This document shows, piece after piece, positions 1-6,283 of a stretch of 6,283 bases of DNA (positions within the stretch are counted from its first letter, which is position 1; the number at the start of each line of letters is the position of its first letter). Position numbers and translations under genes: made by a program. Where the stretch lies: assembly GCA_937925565.1 (NCBI GenBank), contig CALALM010000481.1, positions 1-6,283 of the forward strand, in the 5' to 3' direction. The stretch is from an uncultured Centipeda sp. (lineage in GTDB: Bacteria; Bacillota; Negativicutes; Selenomonadales; Selenomonadaceae). The notes beneath the pieces are model-generated. The model saw nothing but the letters and a program-made list of their open reading frames with translations, did not search any database and was not told the origin of the DNA.

Positions 1-1865
1 TGATCTTTGCGACCGGCACGCCTGTCTCCAACTCCATGACGGAACTGTTTACGATGCAGCGTTATCTCGCTGCGCCGCGTCTTTCTGCGCAGAAACTTGC
101 ACATTTTGACGCATGGTCGGCAAATTTCGGCGAGATCACCGTCGGCATGGAGCTGAAGCCCGAGGGCAGGGATTACCAGCTGAAGACACGTTTCGCCAAG
201 TTCCACAATCTGCCCGAACTCATGAATATGTTCAAGGAGTTCGCCGACATCCGCACATCGGATATGCTCAAGGGGACGATCAAAGTTCCCGAAGCGGAAT
301 ACGTTGTCGAACGTCTTCAACCTAGCGCAGAGCAGAAAGAAATCATCGACACGCTTGCCGTGCGTGCCCAAGAGATCAGAGCCGGCAAGAAACCCCTTGT
401 GGAAAAGGTGGACGGCACGATGACGGAGGATAGTATGCTGCTCGTCACAAACACAGGGCGCAACCTCGCCCTCGATCCGCGCATCATTCATCCCGGGCTG
501 CCCGATCACAAGGACAGCAAGGTCAACCGCTGCGTCGAAAACGTCCTTGCCACCTATCGGGGGAATATGGAGAACAAAGGGACGCAGATTATCTTCTGCG
601 ACCAGTCCACGGCGACCGGCAAGGGCAAGGGTGGCTTCAACGTCTATGACGACATTCGGACAAAGCTCATCAAGGCGGGCATTCCGAAGGAGCAGATTGC
701 CTTTGTGCAGGAGGCAAAGACGGAGAAGCAGAAGGATGCGCTCTTTCAGAAAGTGCGCGAGGGCGAGGTGCGCGTCCTGCTCGGCTCGACCGATACGCTC
801 GGTGTCGGGACGAATGTGCAGCATAAACTTGTTGCGACGCATGATCTCTCTGTGCCGTGGCGACCTGCCGATCTTGAGCAGCGGATGGGGCGTATCATTC
901 GCCCCGGCAACGAAAATGAGAAGGTCAAGATTTTCCGCTATGTCACCGAAGGGACATTTGACGCCTATATGTGGCAGATTGTAGAGAATAAGCAGCGCTT
1001 CATCTCTCAGATCATGACCTCGAAGACGCCCGCACGCTCGATGCAAGATGTAGATGAGACCGTTCTCAGCTATGCGGAGATCAAGGCGATTGCAACGGGC
1101 AATCCCTTCATCAAGGAGAAAATGACGCTGGAAAACGACCTCTCGCGCATACAGATTGCGAAATCTGCCTATCTCAGTCAGCAGCAGCATCTCCAAAATC
1201 TCATTCATCGGGACTATCCCGCACAGATCAAGGAGAAGAAGGAGGCACTGGATCGCCTCTTGGACGATCAGCAGCGCATGGAGGAACACACGCAGCGCAT
1301 TGACGGCAAAGAGTCTTTTGCAATCACGATGAACGGCGTACTCTACACCGACCCGAAGGAAGCGGGGAAAGCGTGGGGCGAGATACAGCAGAGTGCGCGG
1401 GCAATGCTGGATTTTCGGGGCGAATACAAGGGGCTGAAATGCCGCGTCGTCATCGACCACATGACGCAGACACCCATGCTCGCCCTCTACCACAAGTCGA
1501 ACTATCGCGTGCGGATCGGCGAGCGACCGCAGGACACCTTCACGCGGCTGAAACATCTGTCCGATACCATTGTCGAGCGCATTGCGAAGCAGAAAGAGGA
1601 CATTGAGCAGACAGAAAACAATCTTGCTCGTGCGAAAGAGGAGCAGGGGCGCCCCTTTGCTCACGCGAGGGAAGAGAGCGAGAAAACGGCGCGTCTGAGG
1701 GAGCTGGAAGGACTGATGCGCGCATCCGAGGAAGAGTCAATCGCTGCGACCGCTGTGCCGGCGTATAAAAAGCTGCCGGAAAAGTCATTTGCTGCCCGCA
1801 TTGAGGAGATTGCCCGCAGCAAGCAGCGCAGGACTGCGCCGCAGCGAGCAGCAGCGGCGAGATAG
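1..1865 (+). CDS. SNF2-type helicase of a conjugative element, C-terminal part (5' end outside window)
   Basis: Open from the left edge (complete codons from base 3) to TAG at 1863-1865; 620 residues are visible. The ATG at 36 is internal, because the frame continues upstream through the conserved helicase motif ATGTPVSNS (visible residues 3-11, the SNF2 motif III region). The second RecA-like lobe follows: QIIFCDQST (motif IV region), LLGSTDTLGVGTN (motif V) and LEQRMGRIIRPG (motif VI, arginine finger near visible residue 297). The last 250 or so residues are Lys/Glu-rich and helical, probably coiled coil, and end in a basic Ala/Arg tail (QRRTAPQRAAAAR). In Firmicutes conjugative elements this lobe usually ends a very large helicase, often fused to an N6-adenine methylase; any such fusion partner would lie left of the window. 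Expected role: ATP-driven remodelling or unwinding of element DNA, possibly protection in the recipient. Family assignment is firm; the biological role is inferred. Confidence 0.93.
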   Translation, partial: IFATGTPVSNSMTELFTMQRYLAAPRLSAQKLAHFDAWSANFGEITVGMELKPEGRDYQLKTRFAKFHNLPELMNMFKEFADIRTSDMLKGTIKVPEAEYVVERLQPSAEQKEIIDTLAVRAQEIRAGKKPLVEKVDGTMTEDSMLLVTNTGRNLALDPRIIHPGLPDHKDSKVNRCVENVLATYRGNMENKGTQIIFCDQSTATGKGKGGFNVYDDIRTKLIKAGIPKEQIAFVQEAKTEKQKDALFQKVREGEVRVLLGSTDTLGVGTNVQHKLVATHDLSVPWRPADLEQRMGRIIRPGNENEKVKIFRYVTEGTFDAYMWQIVENKQRFISQIMTSKTPARSMQDVDETVLSYAEIKAIATGNPFIKEKMTLENDLSRIQIAKSAYLSQQQHLQNLIHRDYPAQIKEKKEALDRLLDDQQRMEEHTQRIDGKESFAITMNGVLYTDPKEAGKAWGEIQQSARAMLDFRGEYKGLKCRVVIDHMTQTPMLALYHKSNYRVRIGERPQDTFTRLKHLSDTIVERIAKQKEDIEQTENNLARAKEEQGRPFAHAREESEKTARLRELEGLMRASEEESIAATAVPAYKKLPEKSFAARIEEIARSKQRRTAPQRAAAAR

Positions 1866-1869
1866 GAGG
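1864..1869 (+). promoter_or_regulatory. Strong Shine-Dalgarno site of the 65-residue ORF
   Basis: AGGAGG lies 6 bases before the ATG at 1876 and overlaps the TAG stop of the helicase gene. It decides the start of the next gene against the longer open frame that begins at 1789 inside the helicase. Confidence 0.8.
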
Positions 1870-1875
1870 GACATC

Positions 1876-2073
1876 ATGAAACTGCATTCCAACCAACCAC
1901 ATATCCATGACCGCATTGCCGCGTTGGAGACCATCACGCAGGAGGAGGCAATGGAGCTTTACGGCGACGATTGCCGAGAGAATCCGGAAAACGGCATTTT
2001 CGACCATTATCCGGGGCAGCTCGTGTGGGATGGTACGACGCACAGGCGTGTCGATGAGGAGGCGCAGGGGTGA
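1876..2073 (+). CDS. Small acidic protein of unknown function (65 aa)
   Basis: I do not recognise a family. The ATG at 1876 follows a strong AGGAGG, and the gene fills the whole gap between the helicase and zincin genes, which argues that it is real. The product has 14 Asp/Glu against 5 Lys/Arg, five His and one Cys, with no signal peptide or membrane segment. The N-terminal half (HDRIAALETITQEEAMELYG) looks helical; the second half is polar and contains aromatic residues (IFDHYPGQLVWDG). Its stop overlaps the ATG of the next gene by one base (TGATG), so the two are probably translationally coupled. It may be a partner of the helicase or of the ArdC-like protein, or an acidic DNA-mimic type inhibitor, but nothing in the sequence proves either. 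Confidence 0.75.
   Translation: MKLHSNQPHIHDRIAALETITQEEAMELYGDDCRENPENGIFDHYPGQLVWDGTTHRRVDEEAQG
2056..2062 (+). promoter_or_regulatory. Ribosome binding site of the zincin/YodL gene
   Basis: GAGGAGG sits inside the end of the preceding small gene, 10 bases before the ATG at 2073 and 7 bases before an in-frame GTG at 2070. It supports translation from either start. I chose the ATG, which also overlaps the upstream TGA; the GTG would add one residue. Confidence 0.6.
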
Positions 2074-4034
2074 TGGCAGCGACGCAGAAAAAACCGTATA
2101 CCAAGAAAACCGACGAAGAAATCTATGAGGCGACAACCAATAAGATCCTCTCCCTCATGGAGAGCGGAAAGCTGCCGTGGCAAAAGGGATGGGACGGGAA
2201 GGTCGGCGCGTCGATCTTCCACGTTCCCATCAACGGGAAGTCGGGGCGTCCCTACGGCAGCCCCTTGAACAGTCTCTATCTGTCCTGCATCATGGCAGAG
2301 AAAGAGAGCGACGATCCGCGTTTTTTCTCCATCGGAGTTCTCAAGCAGCAAAACAAGATTCACAAAGAGCGTGTGGAAAAGTACCGTGCGGAGGGAAAGG
2401 AGATTTCGCGCGAACTCCTGTGGGAGTACCGCACGAAGGAGGGGGCGAAGCCGACCACCGTTTTGCAGCGTTGGCACGTCACGCAGGATAAATACGGCAA
2501 CGAGCTGCCAGAGGATGAGCAATACTGGGCAAAGAAATACGTTGCGCTCTACCATGCTTCGGACTGTCTGCGCCGTGAATACCACCGGGACGCCGAGGGA
2601 AATCGCCTGTATGGAGCGGACGGCAAGCCGCTCTATACCGATCATCCCCTAAAGGCGTATGTGGAAAAGGAGAAGCGCTATACGCACGAGGAAGTCCATG
2701 AGATTGCCGAGGCAATCCTAGCGGGAAGCGGGGCGGTCATCAAACACGATCAGGCAGACCGTGCCTTTTACAGTCTGAGCAGCGATGAAATCCATCTGCC
2801 CCCGAAAGAGGCTTTTCCGGAGCTTGCGGACTACTATGCGACGGCGCTGCACGAACTCGCGCATTGGACGCGGCACGCCTCGCGCCTTGATCGGGAGCGG
2901 TTCGGAGGATTCGGCTCACCCGACTATGCGCGTGAGGAGCTGCGCGCCGAGCTTGCGACGGCGTTTCTCTCACAGGAGTTCGGACTGCCGTCGAACATCG
3001 AGGGTCATGCGGCGTATCTGCAAAGCTGGATGCAGGATCTCAAAGAGGATAAAACGGCGTTCGTACAAGCCGTTTCGGATGCGAAGCAGATCGTGGGATA
3101 TATCAAAGACTTTATCCCCGCGCATCTACGCGCACGCACAGAGGATGCCCCTCTGGTCGATGTCGCAGCCCCCGAAAAAGAGGCGCAGGAGCGCGTACAG
3201 AGTCCGCAGCCCGTGGAGGCAGAAATACCGCAGCGCACGAACGAGCGGCTTGTTGAGATCAAGGATACGGACTTCATCCCGCAGCACACGGATGATTCTC
3301 TGCACGTCACCGTATTTCAGCCGAAGGAGGGACGTGACGCTGCGCAGGGCAGCAGGTTCATCCAAGACTTTGACCGTGTATATGACGCCAATTTTGATCG
3401 CGAGACCTTCAGCCTTGATCGGCTCTACGAGAAGCTCAATCGCGACGACCGACCGAATGCCGATACAATGCGCAGCATGAGTGTCGGCGACCTCATCGAA
3501 GTAGATGCGCGCGTTTTTCGTGTCGGCAGCGTGGGCTTTGAGGAAATGCAGCTTCACCCGTACAAGGACGATTTCATTCTCACGACGGCTTCCTCCGAGA
3601 GCATCCAAAAGCAGCAGGAGGAGGCGAGGGAAGCGGTCGGAGAGGAGCTATATACTGCCTATCAGAAGAAGTTTCATGATGTCTTCTATCGTGGGGAAAA
3701 TCCGCATTTGCCGATTGATCGCTTTGCCGATCCGCGCTATCGTGAGATGGATGCGGACTACGCGAAGGAGTTTCGGGAGCGCGTCTATCTCTGCGGGCTG
3801 TCGAGTCTGCGCCCGACCGATGAGAAGGGATGGCGCGACGCGGATCGTCTCTTTGCAAAGAAGCAGCTGGAGGCGGGTGTCCCGTTCCCGCGCATCGCGG
3901 GGGCAATCCAGCGGAACAGTCCCTACGCCGTAATCTCCGGCGACCGCGCCTATGGGACGAAACTCGCGCGTGACACATCGGCAGAGCGCGAACGGGAAAG
4001 GGGACGGGGCGCTGCAATCAGCGCAGCGCGCTAG
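2073..4034 (+). CDS. ArdC-like ssDNA-binding and zincin metallopeptidase protein with YodL-like domain (653 aa)
   Basis: Multidomain protein. Residues about 12-165 resemble the ArdC N-terminal single-strand DNA-binding domain (EIYEATTNKILSLMESGKLPW, then INGKSGRPYGSPLNSLYL, then WAKKYVALYHASDC). Residues about 190-350 are a zincin peptidase: the zinc site H260-E261-L262-A263-H264 is intact, with a downstream REELRAELA helix whose E293 could be the third zinc ligand. A charged linker follows. Residues about 410-495 match the YodL-like pattern (FDRVYDANF, LYEKLNRDDRP, MSVGDLIEV, VGSVGFEEM). Residues about 517-620 form a further helical domain with ADRLFAKKQLEAGVPFPRIA and NSP, which resembles helical segments near primase and relaxase domains. 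The tail is Arg-rich. ArdC-type proteins are known as antirestriction proteins of conjugative plasmids and protect incoming single-stranded DNA; that role here is inferred from family. The gene is third in the operon, overlapping its neighbour by one base, and is followed by a hairpin. Confidence 0.9.
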   Translation: MAATQKKPYTKKTDEEIYEATTNKILSLMESGKLPWQKGWDGKVGASIFHVPINGKSGRPYGSPLNSLYLSCIMAEKESDDPRFFSIGVLKQQNKIHKERVEKYRAEGKEISRELLWEYRTKEGAKPTTVLQRWHVTQDKYGNELPEDEQYWAKKYVALYHASDCLRREYHRDAEGNRLYGADGKPLYTDHPLKAYVEKEKRYTHEEVHEIAEAILAGSGAVIKHDQADRAFYSLSSDEIHLPPKEAFPELADYYATALHELAHWTRHASRLDRERFGGFGSPDYAREELRAELATAFLSQEFGLPSNIEGHAAYLQSWMQDLKEDKTAFVQAVSDAKQIVGYIKDFIPAHLRARTEDAPLVDVAAPEKEAQERVQSPQPVEAEIPQRTNERLVEIKDTDFIPQHTDDSLHVTVFQPKEGRDAAQGSRFIQDFDRVYDANFDRETFSLDRLYEKLNRDDRPNADTMRSMSVGDLIEVDARVFRVGSVGFEEMQLHPYKDDFILTTASSESIQKQQEEAREAVGEELYTAYQKKFHDVFYRGENPHLPIDRFADPRYREMDADYAKEFRERVYLCGLSSLRPTDEKGWRDADRLFAKKQLEAGVPFPRIAGAIQRNSPYAVISGDRAYGTKLARDTSAERERERGRGAAISAAR

Positions 4035-4110
4035 GAAGAACATTGTGGTATATACGATAAGAGGGTCTGCCCCCAGTACGGGCAGACCCTCTTATCGTCC
4101 TGTGTTCTTC
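4035..4110. repeat. Nested inverted repeat just after the zincin/YodL stop codon
   Basis: An outer 8-bp inverted repeat (GAAGAACA at 4035-4042, TGTTCTTC at 4103-4110) flanks the perfect 18-bp hairpin. The two stems are separated by unequal bulges of 12 and 5 bases. The outer repeat begins on the base after the TAG stop of the upstream gene. It could lengthen the terminator structure or supply the A-rich and U-rich flanks for both directions of transcription. Confidence 0.55.
4055..4097. terminator. Perfect 18-bp hairpin, probable bidirectional terminator
   Basis: The left arm 4055-4072 (CGATAAGAGGGTCTGCCC) is exactly complementary to the right arm 4080-4097, with a 7-base loop. It sits between convergent genes, 20 bases after the plus-strand stop at 4034 and 36 bases beyond the minus-strand stop at 4134, which is where a shared terminator is expected. 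Neither side has a long run of T right after the stem; only a weak T-rich stretch (TGTTCTTC) follows on the plus strand. It may therefore work less efficiently than a classical intrinsic terminator, or serve to stabilise RNA ends. Confidence 0.75.
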
Positions 4111-4133
4111 GTATGTTCCGATTCGTTCATGCT

Positions 4134-4550
4134 TCATGCCTCGTCATAGTATTCCATAGCCCATACTTTGTATTTCTCAAAGAGGGGGAGAAGGTCTTGC
4201 TCGATCCGCAAGGAATCAAAGGATTCTCCGTTGGAAAAATATACGTCCGCCAAACTTTCCTGTATGACCTGATTGTCGCCATCGGCGCGCAGGAGATCGT
4301 TGATCGTCTGATTGACGGTCGTGCAAAGCAGTCCGAGGCGATTCTCATATTCCACGGAATCAAAGGAGGGGAGCAGATACTCGGTCGTTCCCTCAATATG
4401 CAGGGGACTGCATACATAAATCTTTGCCGTATGGGGATTCGTGCTGCCGCTCCAAAGCCCCAAATAATCGGCAGCCGTATCATACGCCAAGATGCAGGGT
4501 GCGCCCTTCAGGAGGTCGCGCAAGTAATCGTTGTAGGTGTATAGCGCCAT
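4134..4550 (-). CDS. Acidic 138-aa protein, putative AbiEi-like (orphan type IV antitoxin-like)
   Basis: The start is the ATG at 4550, set by AAAGGAG eight bases upstream; a longer start at 4574 falls within the predicted promoter. The product is acidic (22 Asp/Glu, 8 Lys/Arg) and soluble. The order of motifs resembles the core of AbiEi antitoxins after their winged-helix domain: an Ala/Tyr-rich helix (LAYDTAADYLGL, residues 21-32), a strand segment (KIYVCSP), and then LLCTTVNQTINDLLR (74-88) followed by a helical QVIQESLADVYF segment, comparable to the AbiEi region with CDILR. It lacks the N-terminal winged helix, and no AbiEii nucleotidyltransferase toxin gene is present in the window. G+C over 4141-4500 is 180 of 360 by hand count, below its neighbours, which suggests separate acquisition. 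This is pattern resemblance only; it may be an unrelated conserved protein. Confidence 0.85.
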   Translation of the reverse strand: MALYTYNDYLRDLLKGAPCILAYDTAADYLGLWSGSTNPHTAKIYVCSPLHIEGTTEYLLPSFDSVEYENRLGLLCTTVNQTINDLLRADGDNQVIQESLADVYFSNGESFDSLRIEQDLLPLFEKYKVWAMEYYDEA

Positions 4551-4558
4551 CGTCGTCA

Positions 4559-4565
4559 CTCCTTT
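4559..4565 (-). promoter_or_regulatory. Ribosome binding site of the 138-aa ORF
   Basis: AAAGGAG on the minus strand, eight bases before the ATG at 4550. It supports the 138-residue start over the 146-residue alternative. Confidence 0.75.
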
Positions 4566-4574
4566 CATAACCAT

Positions 4575-4602
4575 CTTAAAGCAAACATCTTCCCGCTGTC
4601 AA
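4575..4602 (-). promoter_or_regulatory. Predicted sigma-70/SigA-type promoter of the 138-aa ORF
   Basis: On the minus strand a perfect -35 TTGACA (4602-4597) is followed after 16 bases by TTTAAG (4580-4575, 4 of 6 to consensus) with TG one base upstream (extended -10). Transcription would start near 4568, leaving a leader of about 18 bases that carries the AAAGGAG site. The promoter lies just downstream of the relaxase stop and would let the small gene be expressed apart from the relaxase. Confidence 0.5.
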
Positions 4603-4612
4603 CACGATGCGC

Positions 4613-6283
4613 CTATCTCCCCTTTGCAGTCTCGGAAAGGATTTCATCCTTCTCCATCTCCGACATGAGCATCCAGTTTTCTCCCATGCGGCTGTCCTTG
4701 CTGCGTGCGACGAGTGCCGCATATTGGGGATCGCTGATCCCTTTTGCAATCGTGCGCGCCGCATCCAGCTCCTTGCTGCGCGAACCACTGCCGCCCTTTC
4801 CGGTGTGCGATGCAACCGTATAACGTACCCCGTCGCCCTCGCTTTTCCGCTGCTGATCGGCAGCGGATTTTTCTTTGCCGAGGTCTGCGCTTTCCTTCGT
4901 CATGGCTGCAAGCTCTCCTGCGAGCTTCGATGCCTTTGCGGCGAACGGCTTGTTGCGCTCCATGACGCCCGCAGCAATGCCCGCGATCTTTTTCGCCGCC
5001 TCGGGCGTGCTGCATCGTTCGGTGAGTTCGCTGCGCATACGGGTGAGTTCGGCAGCCTCCTTCGTGAGACTCTCCTTTCGTTCGACGAGTGCGCTGCGCC
5101 GAGACGCAAGCGTATTCTCTTCCTCCTTGTATGCTTTCTTTGCGGCTGACGAGGCGAAGAAGCCGGGGGCTTCCTTTTTCTCGAATGCGTCGCGCTCCGT
5201 TTTCCATGCTGCCACGTCGTTCCTATAATACTGTTCCTGTTTGCGGTATTTATTTTCGCGTGCGCGCAGATCCTTCCACGCACCTCCTGCAAAGATGTTC
5301 TGTGCGATGAGTTCGGCGCGCTCCGGTGTGAGTACGTTCTTTTGTACCTCTTCCAGTTCCTTGCGCTTTTCGACGACAGCAGCATCCGTATGCCTCTTTG
5401 CCTCGGCGAGGATACGAACGACATCGGCGAGGGAAAAGCTCTGTGGCTCCTGCTCCTTGCGCAGATTTTTCTTTGCCGTTTCGATGGTCTGTGCAAAATC
5501 CCGCAGCCGTTTTTCGAAGCGTTTCTTTGCAAGTTCGTTTTCAAAGAGCAGCTGATTGACACGCATCTCTATGTTCCGCGCGGTTCCGCGTGCGGATAAT
5601 TTGCGCATCTCCGGTTGCAACTTTTTTGCGAGACCTTGATACTTTTTCTGCGCTGCGGCAATCCTTTTTTCGAGTACGGGCAGCAGCTCCCCGGCAGCAG
5701 CGTGCTCCTCGTCCCCCGCGTTCTTTTCTGCCGCCTGAACACCTGCCGCGAGCGCACGCAGGTCAAGCAGTTCTTTCCGCACCGCTTTCATATCATGCCA
5801 GAGCGTGCGCGTCTCTTCCTCCATGAAGGAAAGACGCGCCTGTTCCTGTGCCGCATCGCCCCAAAGGACGGTCGTTTCGGTCGCAATCAGATCACGATGC
5901 GCGTCCCCTAGGTCTTTGCGTACATCCTCCGGCAGATGGTCTTGCAGGTTGTTGTATTCATCGAGCAGATTCTCAAAAAGCTCTTCTGCTTTGCTCTGCC
6001 GAATACGATCGGCGGCAAGATTTTTCGCACTGACAAGATTCCTGTAGCGGTCATTGAGCGCACGCAGCCGATGAAAGCGTTCCACGCGTGCGTTCTTTTT
6101 CAAAATATCGTCGAGGGAAACGGCGAAGTCTGTTTCCGGAATTCGGTCGAGGAGTTCAGCAAGAACGTGATCGCCGCGCCGCAGTGCGTCCTCCTGCTGC
6201 GCCTTGAGTGTTCGATGATCGACGCGGACGGGGACACCGTATTTTTCAAGAACGTCGTTCTGGATTTTCGCAAAGTCCTCGCG
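4613..6283 (-). CDS. MobA/MobL-type relaxase, C-terminal part (5' end outside window)
   Basis: Open on the minus strand from the right edge to the TAG at 4615-4613; 556 residues are visible. No ATG start exists near the edge, and the TTG at 6103 is internal because conserved sequence precedes it. The first visible residues contain FAKIQNDVLEKYGVPVRVDH followed by RTLKAQ, which matches the conserved segment after the catalytic domain of MobA/MobL relaxases (N-x-x-L-x(n)-V-D-H-R-S/T). The catalytic Tyr and His triad would lie upstream, outside the window. The remaining 500 or so residues are Ala/Glu/Lys/Arg-rich and strongly helical, probably long coiled coils, with one more defined segment (AWKDLRARENKYRKQEQYY). 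The family nicks oriT and stays attached to the transferred strand; the long C-terminal part may contact the coupling protein or accessory factors. The family call is good; the function of the tail is unknown. Confidence 0.85.
   Translation of the reverse strand, partial: REDFAKIQNDVLEKYGVPVRVDHRTLKAQQEDALRRGDHVLAELLDRIPETDFAVSLDDILKKNARVERFHRLRALNDRYRNLVSAKNLAADRIRQSKAEELFENLLDEYNNLQDHLPEDVRKDLGDAHRDLIATETTVLWGDAAQEQARLSFMEEETRTLWHDMKAVRKELLDLRALAAGVQAAEKNAGDEEHAAAGELLPVLEKRIAAAQKKYQGLAKKLQPEMRKLSARGTARNIEMRVNQLLFENELAKKRFEKRLRDFAQTIETAKKNLRKEQEPQSFSLADVVRILAEAKRHTDAAVVEKRKELEEVQKNVLTPERAELIAQNIFAGGAWKDLRARENKYRKQEQYYRNDVAAWKTERDAFEKKEAPGFFASSAAKKAYKEEENTLASRRSALVERKESLTKEAAELTRMRSELTERCSTPEAAKKIAGIAAGVMERNKPFAAKASKLAGELAAMTKESADLGKEKSAADQQRKSEGDGVRYTVASHTGKGGSGSRSKELDAARTIAKGISDPQYAALVARSKDSRMGENWMLMSEMEKDEILSETAKGR

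Noticed and set aside
1540..2645. Two long minus-strand open frames opposite the helicase end, the small gene and the zincin gene start
   Set aside because: They lie antisense to well-supported genes, have no good ribosome binding sites that I can see and resemble no family. High-G+C coding sequence commonly gives such shadow frames.
4055..4097. The hairpin as an oriT or an element attachment site
   Set aside because: It is far from the relaxase 5' end, lies between two gene 3' ends, and no integrase gene or direct repeat accompanies it. A terminator is the simpler reading.
4551..4574. Longer start (ATG at 4574) for the 138-aa ORF
   Set aside because: It would sit beside or upstream of the predicted transcription start and lacks a ribosome binding site, while the ATG at 4550 has AAAGGAG at good spacing.
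4607..5149. A 180-residue plus-strand open frame opposite the relaxase tail
   Set aside because: It is the complement of the clear relaxase reading frame; its Cys/Leu/Arg-rich composition is typical of an antisense shadow.
6101..6103. TTG as the start of a 496-residue minus-strand protein
   Set aside because: The frame stays open to the right edge, and the 60 residues before the TTG contain the conserved VDHR relaxase segment, so the TTG is an internal leucine codon.
1..6283. CRISPR array, tRNA/rRNA, insertion sequence or toxin gene
   Set aside because: No regularly spaced repeats, no cloverleaf or rRNA-like sequence, no transposase and no nucleotidyltransferase toxin were seen on either strand.

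Overview
This window looks like part of a mobile genetic element (an integrative conjugative or mobilizable element, or a plasmid) from a Firmicutes-type bacterium. Sampled rows of the main genes are about 57-67 % G+C, Shine-Dalgarno sites are strong (AGGAGG, AAAGGAG), and the gene set (giant SNF2-type helicase, ArdC-like zincin, YodL-like domain, MobA/MobL-type relaxase) is typical of Firmicutes conjugative elements. The high G+C would suit a Negativicutes host such as Selenomonas, but that is an inference from composition and general familiarity, not a search result.

Layout. Positions 1-4034 hold a tight plus-strand operon of three genes. The first is the C-terminal 620 residues of a large SNF2-type helicase, cut by the left edge. 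The second is a 65-residue acidic protein of unknown function. The third is a 653-residue protein that joins an ArdC-type single-strand DNA-binding domain, a HELAH zincin metallopeptidase, a YodL-like domain and an extra helical C-terminal domain. The genes are 10 bp apart and then overlap by one base (TGATG), so translation is probably coupled. Positions 4035-4133 are intergenic and hold a perfect 18-bp inverted repeat, probably a shared terminator between convergent operons. Positions 4134-6283 are minus-strand: a MobA/MobL-type relaxase whose 5' part lies beyond the right edge, then a 138-residue acidic protein with its own promoter, tentatively an orphan AbiEi-like protein.

How the genes may work together (inference). 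The relaxase would nick and pilot the DNA strand during transfer. The helicase and the ArdC-like multidomain protein belong to the class of 'polyvalent' proteins thought to protect incoming DNA from recipient defences. The small acidic protein and the AbiEi-like protein may also act in host conflict or element maintenance. The zincin-YodL protein ends in an arginine pattern that matches the type IV secretion signal described for Agrobacterium effectors, which would fit delivery into the recipient, though chance is a real alternative.

No tRNA, rRNA, CRISPR array, insertion sequence, integrase or clear attachment site was seen. All reading frames of the called genes are intact apart from the two cut by the window edges.
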